A stretch of 64,000 bases of DNA from Exiguobacterium alkaliphilum 12/1 (GTDB lineage Bacteria; Bacillota; Bacilli; Exiguobacteriales; Exiguobacteriaceae): the NCBI RefSeq assembly GCF_000714435.1, contig NZ_JJMW01000025.1, positions 1 to 64,000 of the forward strand, in the 5' to 3' direction. The notes beneath the pieces are model-generated. The model was not told the origin of the DNA, did not search any database, and saw only the letters and a program-made list of their open reading frames with translations. Of the stretch, positions 34,565 through 43,583 are shown one piece after another; position 1 is the stretch's first letter, and each line of letters begins with the position of its first letter. The translations under genes and the position numbers were made by a program.

Positions 34565-35665
34565 ATGGAAATTTCAGATATTCGGAACGAACTCGAGGCG
34601 ATGGCCAAACGCCTCGACAACTATAAGGCTTCCCTCAACTTGACGGAGAAGCAGGCACGTATCGCCGAGCTCGAGAACGAGATGACGTACCCGGACTTCT
34701 GGGACAGCCAAGAGAAGGCGCAAAAAGTCATCGACGAATCGAACGGCTTGAAAGCGATGGTCGACAAATATCAGGCGCTCGCCGACGGACATGAGGACGG
34801 CGAAGTGACGCTCGAACTCATCAAGGAAGAGCCGGACGCCGAGATGCAGCAAGAGCTCGCCGAGATGGTGACGGAGCTGAAAGGTCAATTCGACGAGTTT
34901 GAGCTCGAGATCCTCTTGAACGGGCCGTATGACGCGAACAACGCCATCCTCGAGCTTCACCCGGGAGCCGGCGGGACCGAGTCGCAAGACTGGGCATCGA
35001 TGCTCCTTCGCATGTATCAGCGCTTCGCCGACAAGCAGGGTTGGAAAGTCGAGACGGTCGACTACCTTCCGGGCGAGGAGGCCGGCGTCAAGTCGGTCAC
35101 GCTCCGCATCGTCGGGCACAACGCCTACGGGTACTTGAAAGCGGAGAAAGGGATTCACCGTTTGGTGCGCATCTCGCCGTTCGACTCGTCAGGCCGCCGT
35201 CACACGTCATTCGTCTCATGTGACATCATGCCGGAGTTCGATGACGACATCGAAGTCGACGTGAAGACCGAAGACCTCCGCATCGACACGTACCGCGCGT
35301 CAGGCGCCGGCGGTCAGCACATCAACACGACCGACTCGGCCGTCCGGATCACGCACGTGCCGACGGGTGTCGTCGTCTCGTGTCAGACCGAGCGCTCACA
35401 GATCAAGAACCGTGAGTCGGCGATGAAGATGCTTAAGGCGAAACTTTATCAACGCGAGCTCGACGAGCAGCAACGTAAGCTCGACGAGATTCGCGGCGAG
35501 AAGACGGACATCGGCTGGGGTAGCCAAATCCGTTCGTACGTCTTCCACCCGTACGCGATGGTCAAAGACCACCGGACGAGCTATGAAGTCGGGAACACGG
35601 GCGGCGTCATGGATGGGGACATCATGGGCTTCATCGACGCGTACCTCCGCAAGACAAATATGTGA
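34565..35665 (+). CDS. prfB: Peptide chain release factor 2, without programmed frameshift
   Basis: RF2 reads UGA and UAA. The 366-residue product has the SPF tripeptide (SPFDSS) and catalytic GGQ (GAGGQHINT) motifs. In most bacteria the gene has an in-frame UGA near codon 25 that needs +1 frameshifting. Here the reading frame is continuous from ATG through [11 protein letters not shown], with AAC in place of the expected stop site. AAAGGTGATACACT precedes the ATG. Confidence 0.96.
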   Translation: MEISDIRNELEAMAKRLDNYKASLNLTEKQARIAELENEMTYPDFWDSQEKAQKVIDESNGLKAMVDKYQALADGHEDGEVTLELIKEEPDAEMQQELAEMVTELKGQFDEFELEILLNGPYDANNAILELHPGAGGTESQDWASMLLRMYQRFADKQGWKVETVDYLPGEEAGVKSVTLRIVGHNAYGYLKAEKGIHRLVRISPFDSSGRRHTSFVSCDIMPEFDDDIEVDVKTEDLRIDTYRASGAGGQHINTTDSAVRITHVPTGVVVSCQTERSQIKNRESAMKMLKAKLYQRELDEQQRKLDEIRGEKTDIGWGSQIRSYVFHPYAMVKDHRTSYEVGNTGGVMDGDIMGFIDAYLRKTNM

Positions 35666-35670
35666 TGCAT

Positions 35671-35700
35671 GTGGCTCAAAGACCGATGTCTTTGGGCCAC
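35671..35700 (+). other. Strong hairpin without T-run after prfB
   Basis: GTGGCTCAAAGAC (35671-35683) pairs with GTCTTTGGGCCAC (35688-35700, one G-T pair), loop CGAT. No U-tract follows, so it may be an RNA-processing or stability element. Confidence 0.5.
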
Positions 35701-35726
35701 GTTGTATGTAGAGGAGAAAACCTTTA

Positions 35727-36584
35727 ATGAAGCAAATCGTCAAAGACTATATGTATTTACTGACCGGGTCCGTCTTCGTCGCCTCGGCGTTCAGCTTGTT
35801 TCTACTCCCGAACAACCTCGCCTCGGGCGGCGTCAGCGGGATCTCGATCATCACGTACGAGCTGTTCGGCATCTCGCCGGGGGCGTTCCAGCTCGTGGCG
35901 AACGTGCTCCTCCTCGTCATCGGCTGGATGATCCTCGGGCTCGGCTTCGGCGTCAAGTCGCTCGTCGGCTCGATCTTCTTGCCGGGCGTGATCTTGTTCT
36001 ATGAGTTGATTGACGCCGGTGCCGCAGTGAACGATACGTTGCTCGCGGCCGTGTTCGGCGGGGCGGGCGTCGGGATTGGCCTCGGCCTCATCTTCCGGGG
36101 GCGCGCCTCGACGGGCGGGATGGACTTGATCGCGCAGATCCTACATAAGTTCACGCACATCCCGCTCTATCTGTGTATCGCCATCCTCGACGGGGCGGTC
36201 GTCCTCGTCGCGGCGGTGACGTTCTCGTTCACGACGGGACTGTATGCGCTCATCGCGCTTTTCATCACGATCAAGATGATCGACTTCGTCCAGCTCGGCT
36301 TCACGCAAGACAAGATGGCGTACGTCATCTCGGAGAAGCGTGACGTCATCACGCGGGCCGTCTTCGACGAGCTCGACCGCGGGGCGACTGAGATTCAGGC
36401 GATTGGGGCCTACTCGCGACTCGACCGACCGATGCTCCTCGTCGTCGTCCGGCAGAATGAGGTGAGCCGGTTGAAGGAGATTATCCGTCGCATCGATCCC
36501 GACGCGTTCCTCGTCTTCAGCGAGGCGCACGAGGTAATGGGGCAAGGGTTCACGTCGGACAAACGCTACATCAACGTGCCGTAA
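35727..36584 (+). CDS. yvjA: YvjA, YitT family membrane protein
   Basis: The 285-residue protein has five or six membrane segments (about 10-195) and a cytoplasmic DUF2179 domain (about 215-275, DRGATEIQAIGAYSR). Position downstream of prfB and upstream of cccB matches yvjA of Bacillus. The substrate is unknown. It is a paralogue of the gene at 9596-10510. GAGGAGAAAAC precedes the ATG. Confidence 0.87.
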   Translation: MKQIVKDYMYLLTGSVFVASAFSLFLLPNNLASGGVSGISIITYELFGISPGAFQLVANVLLLVIGWMILGLGFGVKSLVGSIFLPGVILFYELIDAGAAVNDTLLAAVFGGAGVGIGLGLIFRGRASTGGMDLIAQILHKFTHIPLYLCIAILDGAVVLVAAVTFSFTTGLYALIALFITIKMIDFVQLGFTQDKMAYVISEKRDVITRAVFDELDRGATEIQAIGAYSRLDRPMLLVVVRQNEVSRLKEIIRRIDPDAFLVFSEAHEVMGQGFTSDKRYINVP

Positions 36585-36622
36585 GATGTGTAATCTTTGT
36601 GTACTTTTCATGAGATTAGGTT

Positions 36623-36648
36623 AGAAAGCGCTTCAGAACGGCTATAAT
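36623..36648 (+). promoter_or_regulatory. cccB promoter with candidate CcpA (cre) site
   Basis: AGAAAGCGCTTCAG (36623-36636) resembles the catabolite-responsive element and covers the -35 region. TATAAT is at 36643-36648. This suggests carbon-catabolite repression of cytochrome c-551. Confidence 0.65.
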
Positions 36649-36691
36649 GGTAATTGTAGGTTATTTCTACAACTTAGGAGGGGAACCCTAT

Positions 36692-37024
36692 ATGAAGAAG
36701 TGGATGATGGCCATCGGCCTCGGCGCCATGCTCACGCTCGGTGCGTGCGGTGGCGGCGACGAGGAAGACACGTCAGGCAACGATTCGGGGACGACGACAG
36801 GCTCGATTGACGCGGAAGCGGTATACGCGCAAAACTGTGCGGCTTGTCACGGCGCGAACTTAGAAGGGATGAGCGGTCCGGCTTTGACAGACGTCGGGGC
36901 ACGCTTGTCGGCTGAAGACATCGAAGGAATCATTCGAAACGGTCAAGGAAATATGCCTGCGAACGTTATCCAAGATGACGACGAGATCGCAGCCGTTGCG
37001 GCTTGGCTCGCTGAGAAGAAATAA
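36692..37024 (+). CDS. cccB: Cytochrome c-551 lipoprotein
   Basis: The 110-residue product has a lipoprotein signal peptide (lipobox LGAC, cysteine 19), a Gly/Asp-rich linker, a CAACH haem-binding motif (49-53) and a downstream methionine ligand region (GNMPAN, Met 88). It is a small membrane-tethered electron carrier to the terminal oxidase. AGGAGGGGAACCCTAT precedes the ATG. Position after yvjA matches Bacillus. Confidence 0.93.
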   Translation: MKKWMMAIGLGAMLTLGACGGGDEEDTSGNDSGTTTGSIDAEAVYAQNCAACHGANLEGMSGPALTDVGARLSAEDIEGIIRNGQGNMPANVIQDDDEIAAVAAWLAEKK

Positions 37025-37030
37025 TACGGA

Positions 37031-37060
37031 GACCACGGGGCGACCCGTGGTTTTTTGTTT
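37031..37060 (+). terminator. Intrinsic terminator after cccB
   Basis: ACCACGGG (37032-37039) pairs with CCCGTGGT (37044-37051), followed by T6. Confidence 0.85.
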
Positions 37061-37114
37061 CGTCGCGATGAAATGTTGGTAAAAAAGAATAACAACTTCA
37101 AGGGGTGGGGTACA

Positions 37115-38722
37115 TTGAAAACGAAATTGATTGATTGGCCCACGTTCATCGGCGCGTTCTGCCTATTGCTCGCGGTGACGCTGCCGCTCGTCTTGTTCCC
37201 GGAGACGGGCAGGACATGGGTCGGGGTAGCGAACACGTTCATGACCCAAAACTTCGGGATGCTGTACTTGGCGATGGGACTCGGCGCGTTCGGGTTTTTG
37301 ATTTTTGTCGCCTTCAGCAAGAACGGCCACGTCAAGCTCGGGCGCGAAGACGAGGAGCCGGAGTTCAGCACGTTCTCGTGGGCGGCGATGCTGTTCGCGG
37401 CCGGGATCGGCTCGAGTATCCTCTACTGGTCGGTCATCGAGTGGGTGTACTACTATCAAGGGCCTCCGTTCGGCGTCGAACCGGAATCGACCGAGGCCAT
37501 TCAGTGGGCGACGGCGTACGGGATGTTCCACTGGGGTCCGATCGCCTGGGCGATCTATACGCTCCCGGCGCTCCCGATTGCATACTTCTTTTACGTCCGG
37601 CGCAAGTCCGTACTCAAAGTGAGCGAGGCGGTCCGGCCTGTCATCGGCAAATGGGCGGACGGTCCGGTCGGGAAGCTGATTGACATCTTGTTCATCTTCG
37701 GCCTGCTCGGCGGGGCGGGGACGACGCTCGCCCTTGGCACGCCGATGATCGCCGAAGGAGTGAACGAAATCACCGGCATCCCGGTGACGCTCGGCATGCA
37801 GGCGGTCATCATGCTCGTCTGCACGGTCATCTTCGCCGTCAGCTCGTACGTCGGGTTAAAGCGCGGCATCAAAGTGCTCAGTGACTTGAACATTTGGCTG
37901 TCGCTCTCGATTCTCGCCTTCGTCCTCATCCTCGGGCCGACGCGCTTCATCCTCGAGACGACGTTCAACGCCGTCGGCATCCTGCTCGACAACTTCTTCA
38001 AGATGGCGACGTGGATGGAACCGTTCGGGAACCTCGGCGGATTCACCGAGACCGGCTTCCCGGAAGCATGGACCGTGTTCTACTGGGCGTGGTGGCTCGT
38101 CTATGCGCCGTTCGTCGGACTGTTCGTCGCCCGCATCTCACGCGGTCGGACGATTCGCGGGATGATCATCGGGACGATGGTATATGGGACGTTCGGTTGT
38201 ATCCTCTTCTTCGGAATTCTTGGGAATTTCGGGCTTTATCTCCACTTGAGCGGCGCGTTCGATGTCATCGGTTATATGGATACGTACGGACCGGCTGCGA
38301 CGATTATCGCCATCATCGGGCAGCTGCCGTTCGGCAAGGTCGTCGTCGCCGTGTTCACGTTCCTCGCCATCATCTTCCTCGCGACGACGTTTGATTCATC
38401 CTCATATATTTTGGCATCGGTGACACAAAAGTATGTCGAAGGGGAGCCGGCGGCTTGGAATCGTTTGTTCTGGGCGTTCGCGCTCTGTATCATGCCGCTT
38501 ACCCTCATGTTCCTCGGGGGACTCGACACGCTCCAAACGGCGAGCATCGTCGGCGGGTTCCCGCTCATCTTCATCATGCTACTGCTCGCCTGGTCGTTCA
38601 TGCGTGTGTCGAGTAAGGACATCCGCGCCTCGGACGAGTACGAATCGCCGACAATCCACATCAAGTACCGAAAGAAAAAGCGGTCGCCGTTCGATGCGTT
38701 GAAAGACCAACCCCCTGAGTAA
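37115..38722 (+). CDS. BCCT family betaine/choline/carnitine transporter
   Basis: The 535-residue protein has 12 hydrophobic segments and BCCT signatures: FSWAAMLFAAGIGSSILYW at about 85-103 and VFYWAWWLVYAPFVGLFVARIS at about 325-346. These transporters take up glycine betaine or related compounds with sodium and protect against osmotic stress. A TTG at 37115 follows AAGGGGTGGGGT and is the preferred start. The gene lies between cccB and ftsE, which are closer together in Bacillus, so it may be an insertion into that order. Confidence 0.9.
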   Translation: MKTKLIDWPTFIGAFCLLLAVTLPLVLFPETGRTWVGVANTFMTQNFGMLYLAMGLGAFGFLIFVAFSKNGHVKLGREDEEPEFSTFSWAAMLFAAGIGSSILYWSVIEWVYYYQGPPFGVEPESTEAIQWATAYGMFHWGPIAWAIYTLPALPIAYFFYVRRKSVLKVSEAVRPVIGKWADGPVGKLIDILFIFGLLGGAGTTLALGTPMIAEGVNEITGIPVTLGMQAVIMLVCTVIFAVSSYVGLKRGIKVLSDLNIWLSLSILAFVLILGPTRFILETTFNAVGILLDNFFKMATWMEPFGNLGGFTETGFPEAWTVFYWAWWLVYAPFVGLFVARISRGRTIRGMIIGTMVYGTFGCILFFGILGNFGLYLHLSGAFDVIGYMDTYGPAATIIAIIGQLPFGKVVVAVFTFLAIIFLATTFDSSSYILASVTQKYVEGEPAAWNRLFWAFALCIMPLTLMFLGGLDTLQTASIVGGFPLIFIMLLLAWSFMRVSSKDIRASDEYESPTIHIKYRKKKRSPFDALKDQPPE

Positions 38723-38728
38723 AATCGG

Positions 38729-38758
38729 AAGGCGTCCTCATTACAGGACGCCTTTTTT
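38729..38758 (+). terminator. Intrinsic terminator
   Basis: AAGGCGTCCT (38729-38738) pairs with AGGACGCCTT (38745-38754), followed by TTTTGA. Confidence 0.9.
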
Positions 38759-38859
38759 GAACCGCGATTTCAGTAAATATGACGAATGCGTGAAGTAAGC
38801 ATTCGATGTGACAATTTCCCACCGTGCGCCCTCCAACTGAAACACTCCTGTAATGGTGT

Positions 38860-39063
38860 TTTAAAAAACCGATTGATATAATGGTAGCGCTCCTTGTCCT
38901 GTCTTCGGTCTAATTGACTAGGGCGTGGGTACGAGCAACGTGCCTTGACAGCACGTTCTGTTTCCTGTAGAACAGAGGCTAGACGAAAAATATACAGTTA
39001 CTAAAACAATGAAACTTCGTCATAGATGCATGAAAAATATTTAAAAAGGGTAGGGAATACGTT
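38860..39063 (+). promoter_or_regulatory. Long structured leader of ftsE
   Basis: A likely -10 TATAAT (near 38877-38882) is followed by about 180 nt before ftsE. This region includes hairpins AACGTGC-GCACGTT (near 38937-38957) and GTTCT-AGAAC (near 38956-38974). No open reading frame or terminator is seen. It does not match any riboswitch I can recognise. Confidence 0.45.
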
Positions 39064-39750
39064 ATGATTTCGATGCAAAAAGTCAGTAAAGTATATCCGA
39101 ACGGCGTCGTCGCCGTCGATGATCTCGACATAGAAATCCAAGACGGCGAGTTCCTCTACGTCGTCGGACCATCCGGCGCCGGGAAATCGACGTTTATGAA
39201 AATGATTTATCGGGAGGAGAAGCCGTCGAGCGGTCAATTGTTGATTGACGGCATCGATGTCGGCAAGCTGAAGAATCGCCACGTGCCGAAACTTCGCCGC
39301 CAACTCGGCGTCATCTTCCAAGATTTTAAGTTGTTGCCGTCGCTCACCGTGTACGAGAACGTCGCCTTCGCCCTCGAGGTCGTCCAAGCCGACACGAATA
39401 CGATGCGCAAGCAAGTGATGGACGTGTTGAACCTCGTCGGGCTCAAAAACAAGGCCCGCAACTATCCGGACGAACTGTCGGGTGGGGAACAGCAGCGCGT
39501 CTCGATCGCCCGCGCGATCGTCAACAAGCCGAAGCTCATCATCGCCGATGAGCCGACCGGGAACTTAGACCCGGACACGGCGTGGGGCATCATGGAAGTA
39601 TTTGAAGAGATTCACCGCCGCGGTGCGACGATCGTCATGGCGACACACAACCGTGACATCGTCGATAAGATTCGCCATCGCGTCATCGCGATTGAGAACG
39701 GGAAAGTCGTCCGCGATGAAGAGAAAGGAGCGTATGGCTATGATATTTAA
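39064..39750 (+). CDS. ftsE: Cell-division ATPase FtsE
   Basis: FtsE is the ATPase of the FtsEX complex that activates peptidoglycan hydrolases. The 228-residue product has Walker A GPSGAGKS (36-43), Q-loop VIFQDFKLLPSLTVYENV, signature LSGGEQQR and Walker B LIIADEPTGNLD. It overlaps ftsX. A weak AAAAAGGGTAGGG ribosome binding site precedes the ATG. Confidence 0.97.
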   Translation: MISMQKVSKVYPNGVVAVDDLDIEIQDGEFLYVVGPSGAGKSTFMKMIYREEKPSSGQLLIDGIDVGKLKNRHVPKLRRQLGVIFQDFKLLPSLTVYENVAFALEVVQADTNTMRKQVMDVLNLVGLKNKARNYPDELSGGEQQRVSIARAIVNKPKLIIADEPTGNLDPDTAWGIMEVFEEIHRRGATIVMATHNRDIVDKIRHRVIAIENGKVVRDEEKGAYGYDI

Positions 39751-40642
39751 AAGTGGACTCCGCCACTTACGGGAAGGGTTCAAAGGAACACTTCGCAACG
39801 GGTGGATGACGTTTGCGGCCATCAGTGCCGTCACCATCACATTGTTACTCGTCGGGATTTTCGCGCTCGTCATGTTCAACGTCAATGAGATCTCACAAAA
39901 CGTCGAGAACGACGTCGAGATTCAAGTGTTCGTCACACGGACCGCCGAAGAGGCGGACGTCGAACAGCTCGGACAAAACATCGAACAGATTCCTGGTGTC
40001 GCCGAAGTCACGTTCAGCTCGAAAGACGATGAGCTCGAGAACTTCCGCAACCAGTTAGGGGAAGACGCGAACGCATACGGTGCGGTCGAGAAGGACAACC
40101 CGCTCCACGACCGTTACATCGTCAAGGCGTCAGACCCGCTCGAGACCGAACAAGTCGCCGAGGTGGTGCAGTCGCTTGAGAACGTCGATAGAGTCACATA
40201 CGGACAGGACTATATCGACAAGATGTTCGCGTTCTTCAACGGGATTCGCATCGGCGGACTCGTATTGATCGTCGGGCTCACGCTCATGGCGATGTTCCTC
40301 ATCTCGAACACGATCAAGATGACGATTTTCTCGCGTCGCCGCGAGATTGAGATCATGCGTCTCGTCGGGGCGAAAAACAGCTTCATCCGCTGGCCGTTCT
40401 TCATCGAAGGACTCCTCCTCGGTGTGCTCGGCGCGCTCATCCCGATCGCCGTCGTCTACTTCGGCTACGATGTCGCATATAGTGCTTTACAACCATCGCT
40501 AGATCAATTGAATGGTGATATATTTAAGTTGATTGATCCATCGACGCTCACGACGCAAGTGTCACTCGTCTTGTTGGCACTCGGGGCGTTCATCGGGATC
40601 TGGGGATCGACGACATCGCTCGGTCGATTCTTGAAAGTCTAA
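39740..40642 (+). CDS. ftsX: Cell-division permease-like protein FtsX
   Basis: The 300-residue protein has four membrane segments (about 20-45, 170-195, 220-245, 270-295) and an extracellular domain (about 50-165) that contacts hydrolases. GAAAGGAG lies 9 nt before the ATG at 39740, and an ATG 6 nt upstream is possible. It overlaps the ftsE stop by 11 nt. Confidence 0.96.
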   Translation: MIFKSGLRHLREGFKGTLRNGWMTFAAISAVTITLLLVGIFALVMFNVNEISQNVENDVEIQVFVTRTAEEADVEQLGQNIEQIPGVAEVTFSSKDDELENFRNQLGEDANAYGAVEKDNPLHDRYIVKASDPLETEQVAEVVQSLENVDRVTYGQDYIDKMFAFFNGIRIGGLVLIVGLTLMAMFLISNTIKMTIFSRRREIEIMRLVGAKNSFIRWPFFIEGLLLGVLGALIPIAVVYFGYDVAYSALQPSLDQLNGDIFKLIDPSTLTTQVSLVLLALGAFIGIWGSTTSLGRFLKV

Positions 40643-40665
40643 CTTAGATAAGGGGGAGTTGGCGG

Positions 40666-42048
40666 ATGAAACGTTCGCTTGCGCTTGGGTTATGTATGAC
40701 GTTACTTGCCGCGCCGGTCATGGCGACGGAGAAAGAGACGTTACGGGAACGACAAGATCGTCTATCCAAACAGCTAGAGGCATCCAAGAAAGCGCAAGCC
40801 GAGACGGACGCCGAGCTTGACATCACCGAGGCGGAGCGTGACGCGGTCTTGACCGAGGTGAAGGCCGTCAACGAACGGCTCGATAGCCTCAGTGAACAGA
40901 TTGCCGTCCAGCAGGCTGAAGCCGACGCGGCCCGCACCGAGCTCGAGACGACACGCCGCCAACTCGCTGCCCAAGAGCAGTACCTCCAAGGCCAGAAGGC
41001 GCTCCTCAGTGAGCGTCTTCGTGTGCTTCAAGTAAACGAGGACCGGTCCTATCTCCAAGTCATCTTCGAATCCCGCACGTTCGGGGATTTCGTCACGCGT
41101 CTCATGACGGCGCAGTCGATCGCGGAGCAGGACCGGGACCTCATACATAGCTTCATGGAAGAAGTCGAGCGGCTCGAGTCGCTCGAGACGACGCAACGGA
41201 CCCAGCTGTCGTTCGTCAAACAAAAAGAGCGTGAACTCGTCATCACGAAGCAGGCGCTCGACCGTGCAGCCGAGGAGAAGCAGTCGCTCCTTTCCGAACT
41301 AAACGAACAAGTCGAGCTACTCGAGCTCGAACAGATGACGCGCGAGGAAGAACAGGCGCTCATGGACGAACAGCGCCGCATCATCGCCGGTCAGCTCGAG
41401 GCGATTGCAACCGCCGAACGCGAGGCGGCCGAAGCGGAAGCGAGACGACAAGCGGAAGCGAAAGCAGCAGCCGAGGCACAGGCGAAGGCGGACGCCCAAG
41501 CGAAGGCAGATGCAGAGGCGCGAGCACGCCAAGAAGCCGAGGCGAAAGCGAAGACGGAGTCGTCGCCGGGCACAGCACGTGTCGCGCCACCGGTTCCGCC
41601 AGTCGAAGCGGCTGAGAACGTGACGCAACCTGTGTCGACGTTCGTCCGTCCCGTCTCCGGGTACGTCTCGAGCCGGTTCGGCCCGAGGGCGAACCCGCTC
41701 ACCGGGGCGCCGGAGTCGCATCGCGGCATCGACATCGTCAACGCGACCGGCACGCCCATCGTGGCGGCGGCACCCGGCATCGTCATCAAGGCGGCGCCGG
41801 CGACGGGCTACGGCAACGTCGTCTTTGTCTCGCACGTGTTAGGCGGCCAAGTGTGGACGACGGTGTACGGCCATCTCGACTCAATCACGGTCACACCGGG
41901 CCAGACGATCGCGGCCGGCCAGACGGTCGGAACGCTCGGCAACACGGGCTGGTCGACGGGGCCGCACTTACATTTCGAACTTCACCGTGGCGAATGGGCC
42001 CCGGGGCAACCGAACGCGGTCGACCCAGGTCCTTATATCGGCTATTGA
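40666..42048 (+). CDS. Coiled-coil M23 peptidase / EnvC-like hydrolase
   Basis: The 460-residue protein has a signal peptide (MKRSLALGLCMTLLAAPVMA), a long coiled coil (about 22-260), an Ala/Glu/Lys low-complexity stretch (about 255-300) and a C-terminal M23 domain (about 335-455, SHRGIDI and GPHLHFELHRG). M23-coiled-coil proteins next to ftsEX are activated by FtsEX during wall remodelling. Metal-site histidines appear intact, so it may be catalytic. AAGGGGGAGT precedes the ATG. Confidence 0.9.
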   Translation: MKRSLALGLCMTLLAAPVMATEKETLRERQDRLSKQLEASKKAQAETDAELDITEAERDAVLTEVKAVNERLDSLSEQIAVQQAEADAARTELETTRRQLAAQEQYLQGQKALLSERLRVLQVNEDRSYLQVIFESRTFGDFVTRLMTAQSIAEQDRDLIHSFMEEVERLESLETTQRTQLSFVKQKERELVITKQALDRAAEEKQSLLSELNEQVELLELEQMTREEEQALMDEQRRIIAGQLEAIATAEREAAEAEARRQAEAKAAAEAQAKADAQAKADAEARARQEAEAKAKTESSPGTARVAPPVPPVEAAENVTQPVSTFVRPVSGYVSSRFGPRANPLTGAPESHRGIDIVNATGTPIVAAAPGIVIKAAPATGYGNVVFVSHVLGGQVWTTVYGHLDSITVTPGQTIAAGQTVGTLGNTGWSTGPHLHFELHRGEWAPGQPNAVDPGPYIGY

Positions 42049-42053
42049 CGGAG

Positions 42054-42087
42054 AGACGCGTCCCAAATGTGTGGAACGCGTCTTTTC
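42054..42087 (+). terminator. Intrinsic terminator
   Basis: AGACGCGT (42054-42061) pairs with ACGCGTCT (42076-42083), followed by TTTCTTC. It separates the M23 gene from ctpB. Confidence 0.7.
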
Positions 42088-42145
42088 TTCTAAACTTTTT
42101 GCTATACTGAATGAAAGACTGATCAAGAGAAATGAGGGACTACCC

Positions 42146-43558
42146 GTGAAAAATTCAACCGCTGGACTACTCGCCGGCGCCACGTTCGTCGCTGGGGCCG
42201 GTGCAGGGCTCGCGACGATGGCGTTTACCGATACGACTGCTCTTCCGACCGCCATCCAACCGCGGAGCGAGGGCTGGGACAAAGTCGAACAAGTGCGCAA
42301 GCTCATCGAGGCCCACTCACTTAAAGATATATCAGACGAAGCGCTCCTCATCGGGGCGCTCGACGGGATGACCGCCGCCCTCGACGACCCGTATTCGGAC
42401 TTCCTCGACGCGGAAGAGACGTCGCAATTCACCGATTCGATTGAGTCGAGTTTTGAAGGAATCGGCGCGACTTTGGAGAAGAAAGGAGAAGACATCTTAA
42501 TCGTCGCTCCAATCAAAGGCGCTCCGGCCGAAGCGGCCGGACTCCGTCCAGGGGATGTCATCACGGCCGTCGACGGCGAGTCGATTGAAGGGATGGCCGT
42601 CGAAGAGGCGGTGCGTCTCATCCGCGGAGAGAAAGGGACCGTCGTCACGTTGACGATTCGCCGCGGCGGGCAAGAGGCCGACTATGAGATCACGCGGGAC
42701 ACGATTCCAATCGAGACGGTGACGTCAGAGGTGAAGGAAGAAGCGGGCAAGAAGATCGGCTATCTGCAAGTGACCCAGTTCTCCGAACCGACCGACGACG
42801 AATTTTTGGAACAGCTCGAGGAACTCGAGAGTCAAGACATTGATAGCCTCATCATCGACGTGCGCGGAAACCCGGGTGGCCTGTTGCCGTCCGTCATCAC
42901 GATGGTCGAAGGGTTCGTCCCGACGGACACGCCTGTCGTCCAAATCGAGGACGCCAACGGGGAGCGTGAGTCGCAGAGCGGCCGCGCCCGTGAGGCGAAG
43001 CCGTACGGCCTTTTCGTCTTGACGGACGAAGGCTCGGCCTCGGCGTCGGAGATTCTTGCCGGTGCGCTCAAAGAAGGGGCCGGGGCGACCGTGATCGGCA
43101 ACAAGACGTTCGGCAAGGGCGTCGTCCAGACGGCGTTCGATTTGGCGGACGGCAGCAACTTGAAGCTGACGACGAGCAAATGGCTCACGCCGGACGGCAA
43201 CTGGATCAACGAGAAAGGCATCGAACCGGACATCGAAGTCAATCAACCGGACTATTTCAGCGTCAACCGCATCCTCGCCGAGGCGGACACGCTCGAAGTC
43301 GGCGACTACGGCGATTCGGTCTCGAACTTGCATACCGTCTTAGAAGGCCTCGGCTACGAGCCGGGCGGACAGGCGGGCTATTACGGCGATACGATGGCGC
43401 GGGCCGTCTCCGCTTTCCAAGAAGACAACAACTTGACGGCGGACGGAATCGTCAACGAGGAGACGGCATCGGCGCTCGAATCACGTCTACTTGAAGTCAT
43501 TCAAGACGAGGCGAACGACGCCCAGTTGAACCGTGCGCTCGAAGAAGCCGCAAAATAA
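42146..43558 (+). CDS. ctpB: S41 carboxy-terminal processing protease CtpB
   Basis: The 470-residue product has an N-terminal membrane anchor (about 8-28), a PDZ domain (about 95-170), an S41 serine-protease domain with catalytic Ser in TDEGSASASEI and Lys in GNKTFGKG, and a C-terminal peptidoglycan-binding domain (about 385-445, SNLHTVLEGLGYEPG). GTG 42146 follows ATGAGGGA. Position between ftsX/M23 and minJ is as in Bacillus (yvjB). Targets in this organism are unknown. Confidence 0.92.
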   Translation: MKNSTAGLLAGATFVAGAGAGLATMAFTDTTALPTAIQPRSEGWDKVEQVRKLIEAHSLKDISDEALLIGALDGMTAALDDPYSDFLDAEETSQFTDSIESSFEGIGATLEKKGEDILIVAPIKGAPAEAAGLRPGDVITAVDGESIEGMAVEEAVRLIRGEKGTVVTLTIRRGGQEADYEITRDTIPIETVTSEVKEEAGKKIGYLQVTQFSEPTDDEFLEQLEELESQDIDSLIIDVRGNPGGLLPSVITMVEGFVPTDTPVVQIEDANGERESQSGRAREAKPYGLFVLTDEGSASASEILAGALKEGAGATVIGNKTFGKGVVQTAFDLADGSNLKLTTSKWLTPDGNWINEKGIEPDIEVNQPDYFSVNRILAEADTLEVGDYGDSVSNLHTVLEGLGYEPGGQAGYYGDTMARAVSAFQEDNNLTADGIVNEETASALESRLLEVIQDEANDAQLNRALEEAAK

Positions 43559-43583
43559 GGATTAGGGAAAGGATTGGACACGT

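Noticed and set aside
38860..39063. Cyclic-di-GMP, glycine or fluoride riboswitch before ftsE
   Set aside because: None of the conserved core sequences of these classes is present.
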